DNA of 32,276 bases from Rodentibacter mrazii (GTDB lineage Bacteria > Pseudomonadota > Gammaproteobacteria > Enterobacterales > Pasteurellaceae): contig NZ_MLHG01000036.1 of NCBI RefSeq assembly GCF_001998825.1, positions 1 through 32,276 of the forward strand, written 5' to 3'. Positions 27,491 through 32,276 of this stretch are shown in pieces. The notes below the pieces were generated by a model that was not told where the DNA came from, did not search any database, and was given only the letters and a program-made list of their open reading frames with translations. A program made the position numbers and the translations under genes. Within the stretch, counting starts at the first letter, position 1; the number at the start of each line of letters is the position of its first letter.

Positions 27491-28465
27491 TTAAGGGAGT
27501 TCATCCACTTCTTTATCTACTTTTGGCGGAATCATATGTTCACGTCTCAATCCAACATCATAAGCAATGGCAATTGCAATAAAGATGGAAGAATAAGTAC
27601 CAAACCCAATCCCGACGAGCAATGCGAGAGAGAAGTTATGAATAGACGGACCGCCGAAGAAGAACAATGCGATAACTACAATCAACGTGGTTGCAGAAGT
27701 CATAATTGTTCTTGATAAAGTTTGAGTTAGGGAAATATCAATAATATCAATTGTGTCTAATCGTCTGATTTTGCGGAAATTTTCACGCACCCGGTCAAAC
27801 ACGACGATACTATCATTGATAGAATAACCCACTACGGAAAGGATTGCCGCCACAAAAGTTAAGTCCATTTCCACTTGTAAAGCTGAGAAGACACCAAGGG
27901 TAATCACAACATCATGGGCGAGAGAGGCGATACCCCCTAAGCCTAAACGCCATTCAAAACGTGAGCCGATATAAATTAGCATCATAGCCAGTGTAGCTAA
28001 AGTGGCATAAACCGCCCCCTGTGCCAATTCTTCCCCTACGTTAGGTCCAACGAATTCGATACTTTTAATTTTTATATCTGAGTCGAGCTCTACCAACATT
28101 GATTTCACACGATCACCAATACCTGAATCATTATCAGAGGCAGGTAAGCGAATCATCACATCCTGAACGGAACCCGTAGTCTGTACAATAGGGGTTTCAA
28201 TACCATGTTCTTTCAATTTATCACGGATTTGCTCAAGATTTGCCGTTTGAGAAAAGTGAGTATCAAATACTACACCGCCGGTAAAATCTAACCCCCAGTT
28301 AAAGCCTTTTGTGACGATAAAAAACATTGAAATCGCCATAAAAAGTGCTGAAACAACGTAGCCCCATTTACGTATTTTCATAAATTCGGCTAATGGGAAC
28401 GGAAGTTTAATTCCGTTAATTTCTTTGATGAGATGTCCGTTTTTATCTCTTGCGAAAAGTGCCAT
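27491..28465 (-). CDS. secF: SecF, protein translocase accessory subunit
   Basis: Inner-membrane RND-like protein that, with SecD, uses the proton gradient to drive late steps of Sec export. Six helices are expected and visible; the first periplasmic domain starts after helix 1 with FNWGLDFTGGVV, and the core motif VVGYSINDSIVVFDRVREN lies in the middle. I choose the ATG at 28465 because GAGGTG precedes it by about six bases; a GTG at 28471 overlaps that site. Length is 324 residues (E. coli 323). It lies 11 bases after secD, in operon. Confidence 0.96.
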   Translation of the reverse strand: MALFARDKNGHLIKEINGIKLPFPLAEFMKIRKWGYVVSALFMAISMFFIVTKGFNWGLDFTGGVVFDTHFSQTANLEQIRDKLKEHGIETPIVQTTGSVQDVMIRLPASDNDSGIGDRVKSMLVELDSDIKIKSIEFVGPNVGEELAQGAVYATLATLAMMLIYIGSRFEWRLGLGGIASLAHDVVITLGVFSALQVEMDLTFVAAILSVVGYSINDSIVVFDRVRENFRKIRRLDTIDIIDISLTQTLSRTIMTSATTLIVVIALFFFGGPSIHNFSLALLVGIGFGTYSSIFIAIAIAYDVGLRREHMIPPKVDKEVDELP

Positions 28466-28476
28466 AGTCACCTCAA

Positions 28477-30327
28477 TTAAATAGAAAGTTTTTCAACACG
28501 TTTGCCACCATAGATTGCGTTTACTAGAGCGCGTGTTCCGGTAATAGCGGTAAACATGGAAATTGCCACACCCAATGAAAGGGTAATTGCGAAGCCTTGA
28601 ATCGGGCCGGTTCCCACTGCGTAAAGAATAATGGCCGTTAAGATAGTGGTTAGGTTCGCGTCAAAAATAGAAGTAAATGCTCCGTTGTAACCTTCATTAA
28701 TAGCCTGCTGGATAGGGCGTCCGTTACGGATTTCTTCTTTAATACGCTCAAAGATCAATACGTTGGCATCGACTGACATTCCAAGGGTTAATACGATACC
28801 CGCAATTCCCGGCATAGACAATGTTGCGCCCGGAAGAATAGACATTAAACCCACTAACAAGACAATATTAATGACCATTGCAAGGCTTGCGATAATACCA
28901 AAAAGCTTATAGTAGATAAGCATAAATATGATAACGGAGATTAATCCCCAAAAACTGGCGTTCATACCTTGCTCAACATTTTGCGCACCGAGCGACGGAC
29001 CGATAGTACGTTCTTCCACAATTTGTACCGGAGCGATTAACGCACCTGATTTTAATAAAGTGGAAAGATTATTGGCTTCCGCCATGCTGTCGACACCGGT
29101 AATTTGAAAGTTGGCACCAAAACGAGCCTGAATCGTAGCAACGTTGATGACTTCTTCGCTTTTCTCAAGAATGGTTTTACCGTTCTCATCTTTCTTGCCG
29201 TTGTCTTTATATTCAACGTAAAGGGTTGCCATTGGTTTTTTATAGTATTTTTTGGTGAGTTGCAGCATTTGCTCCCCACCTTCACTATCTAGAGTTACGC
29301 TTACCTGTGGCATTCCGGATTGATGATCGAGTGCCGCACTTGAGTTGATGATATGTTCACCGCCTAAAGACGGGCGTTTTAACAATACAACGGGACGACC
29401 TTCACGGTTATATTTCAATTCTGAATCCGCCGGGATAATACCGCGAGCCGCCGCTTCCGCATTCACCGTAGAGTTCACCATTCGGAATTCAAGGGTTGCC
29501 GTTGCGCCAAGAATTTCTTTCGCACGTGCAGTATCTTGTACACCCGGCAATTCAATGACGATACGTTCTGCACCCTGACGCTGTATTACCGCTTCGGCTA
29601 CGCCCAATTCTGAAACACGTTTACGCAAAATTGTTAAGTTTTGCTCAATCGCCAAATCGCGTGCTTCATTAAGTGCGGTCGTAGATAGGGATAAATTTAG
29701 TGTATCGTTGCCTGAATCGCTCACGTCTAAGGTTGGGTGAGTTTGGCGAATGATACGGGTCGCTTTTGAGAGCTGAGCAGGATTGGCAAGCGTAATGGTT
29801 ATACCGAAATTATCGGTGTTCTTAATCCCCGTGTATTGAATTTTTTCTTTGCGAAGATCGTTACGTAATGTGTCCTGTAACTGCTCTTGACGTTTTGCCA
29901 GCGCGGAGTTCATATCCACTTCCATCAAGAAACGTACCCCACCGCGCAGATCTAAACCCCATTTCATTGGGTTTGCCCCTATACTGCTTAACCAAGTAGG
30001 GGTCGCCGGTGCAAGGTTTAAAGCCGTGCTATAGTTTGTACCGAGTTTTTCGGCAATTTTATCTTTAGCAAGTAATTGATCGTCCGTATTATTGAAACGG
30101 GCTAAAATAGAACCTTGTTCAAGAACAATAGATTTTGTTGGAAGATTGTTGGCTTTTAAGACCTCTTGAACTTGTCCTAATGTAGTCGTATTGGCTTGTT
30201 GCCCGCGAGTACCTGAAATTTGTACTGCGGGATCTTCACCATAAATATTTGGAAGAGAGTATAAAACACCAATGGCGACCACGAGGATCACCATTAGATT
30301 CTTCCATAATGGGTAACGATTTAACAT
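28477..30327 (-). CDS. secD: SecD, protein translocase accessory subunit
   Basis: Partner of SecF in proton-driven protein export. The N-terminal helix is followed by a large periplasmic region (about 35-450) that begins with the WGLDLRGGVRFLMEVDM segment, and the C-terminal five-helix RND core has GIAGIVLTLGMSVDANVLIFERIKEE. Length is 616 residues (E. coli 615). The ATG at 30327 has AAAGGGA upstream. yajC lies 24 bases upstream on the same strand, giving the usual yajC-secD-secF operon. One uptake signal lies at 29671-29679. Confidence 0.97.
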   Translation of the reverse strand: MLNRYPLWKNLMVILVVAIGVLYSLPNIYGEDPAVQISGTRGQQANTTTLGQVQEVLKANNLPTKSIVLEQGSILARFNNTDDQLLAKDKIAEKLGTNYSTALNLAPATPTWLSSIGANPMKWGLDLRGGVRFLMEVDMNSALAKRQEQLQDTLRNDLRKEKIQYTGIKNTDNFGITITLANPAQLSKATRIIRQTHPTLDVSDSGNDTLNLSLSTTALNEARDLAIEQNLTILRKRVSELGVAEAVIQRQGAERIVIELPGVQDTARAKEILGATATLEFRMVNSTVNAEAAARGIIPADSELKYNREGRPVVLLKRPSLGGEHIINSSAALDHQSGMPQVSVTLDSEGGEQMLQLTKKYYKKPMATLYVEYKDNGKKDENGKTILEKSEEVINVATIQARFGANFQITGVDSMAEANNLSTLLKSGALIAPVQIVEERTIGPSLGAQNVEQGMNASFWGLISVIIFMLIYYKLFGIIASLAMVINIVLLVGLMSILPGATLSMPGIAGIVLTLGMSVDANVLIFERIKEEIRNGRPIQQAINEGYNGAFTSIFDANLTTILTAIILYAVGTGPIQGFAITLSLGVAISMFTAITGTRALVNAIYGGKRVEKLSI

Positions 30328-30351
30328 AGTTTTCCCTTTATGAATGGAGGA

Positions 30352-30645
30352 TTAAAGGGTCTTTACAGAACCTTTTGGAAGGATAGTTACAATATAGTTG
30401 CGGTTAATTGTGATTTCTGTTGTTTCGTTTAATGCAATTACCACGCTGTTATTGTCTTCAATCACCTTGGTGATTTTTCCCATCAGACCGCCGGCTGTCA
30501 GTACTTCTGAGCCTTTGGCTAATTCAGACATCAATTTTTTATGTTCTTTATTACGTTTTGCCTGTGGGCGATAAATCATAAAGTAAAAAATTAAACCGAA
30601 AATCACGAAAATAATTAACGTGGACATTGGGCTTTGAGCTTCCAT
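30352..30645 (-). CDS. yajC: YajC, Sec translocase accessory protein
   Basis: Small inner-membrane subunit associated with SecDF. The single helix (about residues 7-25, LIIFVIFGLIFYFMIYRPQ) is followed by a basic segment and the conserved VLTAGGLMGKI motif. Length is 97 residues. It heads the yajC-secD-secF operon. In E. coli and many relatives tgt precedes it; here the next gene upstream is an unrelated DUF2235 gene. The 163-base gap before it shows no other ORF. Confidence 0.95.
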   Translation of the reverse strand: MEAQSPMSTLIIFVIFGLIFYFMIYRPQAKRNKEHKKLMSELAKGSEVLTAGGLMGKITKVIEDNNSVVIALNETTEITINRNYIVTILPKGSVKTL

Positions 30646-30808
30646 TGTATGTTTTCCTTATTAAATTTGAATTGAAAATCGGTCGATAAAATACCATAAA
30701 TCGCATAAAATGTGAAAAGCATATTGATTAATTACAGAATTTATTGCAATGCGGGTTCCGCTATTGTTCATTTGTGATAACGGAGCTCCCCTTAAATTAT
30801 TTTAACAA

Positions 30809-32266
30809 TTAATCTTTCTTGATGACTGCCAATCTAGGATTATTATCAAAAATATTCCTTTTTGGTATCTTTGTTCTCTTATCTCGATTAATCGGAGATT
30901 TCGCAATGTCTTCCACTGTATTATTATATAACCGATGCTTAAATCCTAACGGAGCGGGAAGATAAACCTCATTCTTAAAAATACCGGCAGAATGGTGTGC
31001 ATATTTTGCTAAAATTTTCAGATGTGGAATATTTCGATCTGCCCGCAATGCGCCCTGTCCGCCATTTGTCCGTTTTTCTCCTTCATTTAAAAAATCATGT
31101 AATTCCGTAATATTTCTTGTTGCTATCGTGCAATAGTCTTGTAATTCTTTCGTCCAATCTAATGCTTGCATATTTTGTTCAAGATTTCCTTCAAATTCCT
31201 CTGTGTAACCCTGCTCATCAGGAATATTCGGCTCGGGAATATCAGGATATTTATCGTGAATATTTTTCTTAAATGGCACACCTGCCTTTATAGCTAAACG
31301 ATACATAGCAATAAGTGCCACTTTTTGTAAATCATCGGTTACTGTCCGCTCACCTTTGCAGTATTTAACTCCTAGAAATTGATAAGGCGAACTCGCAATA
31401 GGTATGCCACATTTCCAATTTTCACCAATTTGAATATCATTTTCTGCCGCTGACAATAATGACTTCTCATTTTCTTGGTTTGATTTTTTCTTATCAAACA
31501 CATCGGCTATTTTTTCTTTTTCCACACTCGCATAGCCACCTCCTACATCAGAATGTGCACCAATAAATTCATAAGTCAAGCCGGCTCCATTGGTATTGGT
31601 TAATGGGAAATTTTTACGATATTCGTCCATCGCAACAAAATGCACGATTTGTTCGGCACTCTGAGGGGAAAGGTTAAAATTAAACTCTTCGTAATATTCT
31701 TTTGGTGGTGCTGAACCAAAAATATCTCTAACCAATATTTCAAGATTCCCCTCCGAGAAATGTTTCGTTTTTGCTTTCCAGTTTTTATCATCTCCAGGAA
31801 AACCGAAAGAACCAACTGTATCAAATAAACCAACAAATTTATATTTATACTTTAATTGATTAAGCATATTTAAAGAGTTAATAAAATCTCTAGCCATTGC
31901 AGCCCCACGACTGAACCCAAATACATCTATTTGATGTTGATATTCTTCGTCTGAATATATTTTGAGAAGCTTTGACACCTGTTGTACAGCCAAGTTAACT
32001 CGCTCGCCACCTAAAGCACCAAATGCCCCTCCCGATGAATAATCTTTTTGACCAGCATTAGTTCCAACTCCCTCAATATAAATCGCTTTTATGGTAATTT
32101 CACACTCAGTTAACTTTTTTCCTTTTAATATTTTATTATCTTCATATAAACGATAAAGCTTACCTATATTGCTTACACCATTTTTACTTAATCGTGCTTC
32201 ATCATTAAATAAATTATTTCCTGTCCCATCAAAAAAGACACCAATTCTAAGAACTTTACATGTCAT
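30809..32266 (-). CDS. DUF2235 alpha/beta-hydrolase, T6SS Tle1-like
   Basis: Predicted serine hydrolase of the DUF2235 type, the catalytic domain of many type VI secretion phospholipase effectors (Tle1 family). It starts with RIGVFFDGTGNN, has the nucleophile elbow GFSRG (Ser119), a probable catalytic Asp149 in LFDTVGS, and the hallmark GAHSDVGGGY with His238. The C-terminal half (about 300-485) has no recognised domain. No signal peptide or transmembrane segment is evident. The 485-residue gene is complete, from the ATG at 32266, with AGG at the window edge, to the stop at 30809. It lacks uptake signals and looks A+T-rich. No immunity gene lies downstream in the window; any VgrG, adaptor or immunity genes would be beyond the end. 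Phospholipase activity is inferred only from the family. Confidence 0.8.
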   Translation of the reverse strand: MTCKVLRIGVFFDGTGNNLFNDEARLSKNGVSNIGKLYRLYEDNKILKGKKLTECEITIKAIYIEGVGTNAGQKDYSSGGAFGALGGERVNLAVQQVSKLLKIYSDEEYQHQIDVFGFSRGAAMARDFINSLNMLNQLKYKYKFVGLFDTVGSFGFPGDDKNWKAKTKHFSEGNLEILVRDIFGSAPPKEYYEEFNFNLSPQSAEQIVHFVAMDEYRKNFPLTNTNGAGLTYEFIGAHSDVGGGYASVEKEKIADVFDKKKSNQENEKSLLSAAENDIQIGENWKCGIPIASSPYQFLGVKYCKGERTVTDDLQKVALIAMYRLAIKAGVPFKKNIHDKYPDIPEPNIPDEQGYTEEFEGNLEQNMQALDWTKELQDYCTIATRNITELHDFLNEGEKRTNGGQGALRADRNIPHLKILAKYAHHSAGIFKNEVYLPAPLGFKHRLYNNTVEDIAKSPINRDKRTKIPKRNIFDNNPRLAVIKKD

Positions 32267-32276
32267 ACATTAACCT

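Overview
The window is a stretch of chromosome from a gamma-proteobacterium of the family Pasteurellaceae, most likely the Haemophilus/Aggregatibacter/Pasteurella group. The main evidence is the uptake signal sequence AAGTGCGGT, of which I count at least 23 exact copies on the two strands. Several form inverted pairs that serve as terminators. Gene content and order (yejK/yejLM, rplU-rpmA-yhbE-obgE, yajC-secD-secF, purH-purD, gltX flanked by tRNA genes) agree with this. Exact genus and species cannot be fixed from the sequence alone.

Layout. 1-3245: metJ, then a copper-resistance locus (cueR divergent from copZ-copA) with a textbook MerR-type promoter. 3248-8987: an envelope-homeostasis block. 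On the minus strand it reads bamE, cpxR, cpxA, preceded by yejK; on the plus strand it reads yejL-yejM (LPS synthesis control). 8988-11047: two accessory-looking genes, a cytosine-deaminase-like amidohydrolase with an unusual active-site residue and a GT32-type glycosyltransferase. 11143-13487: five identical tRNA-Val(UAC) genes, gltX, and tRNA-Ala(GGC), an arrangement that parallels E. coli valUXY-gltX-alaWX. 13580-15833: psiE, queH, ispB on the minus strand. 16051-18847: rplU, rpmA, yhbE-like permease, obgE. 18917-22663: smpB, arcA (minus), then dsbD and doxX (plus), with an FNR-like site between arcA and dsbD. 22849-27287: purH, purD, glyA, with a PurR operator before purH and an unusual run of four hairpins between purH and purD. 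27491-30645: yajC-secD-secF on the minus strand. 30809-32266: a DUF2235 alpha/beta-hydrolase of the type found among type VI secretion phospholipase effectors.

How the parts work together. Most of the window is core housekeeping: one-carbon and purine metabolism (purH makes IMP with a formyl group, purD makes GAR from glycine, glyA supplies glycine and one-carbon units, metJ represses methionine genes), translation (gltX, tRNAs, rplU, rpmA, obgE, smpB, queH), secretion and envelope quality control (secDF-yajC, bamE, cpxRA, yejM, dsbD) and redox control (arcA, dsbD). Accessory interest lies in the amidohydrolase, the glycosyltransferase, the tRNA-Val array and the DUF2235 gene.

I did not find a clear multi-gene system of unknown type. 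The best leads are the purH-purD hairpin cluster, the amidohydrolase with HVDQ in place of the expected HxDE, the 192-bp duplication in the tRNA-Val array, and the DUF2235 hydrolase sitting directly upstream of yajC, where related genomes usually carry tgt.
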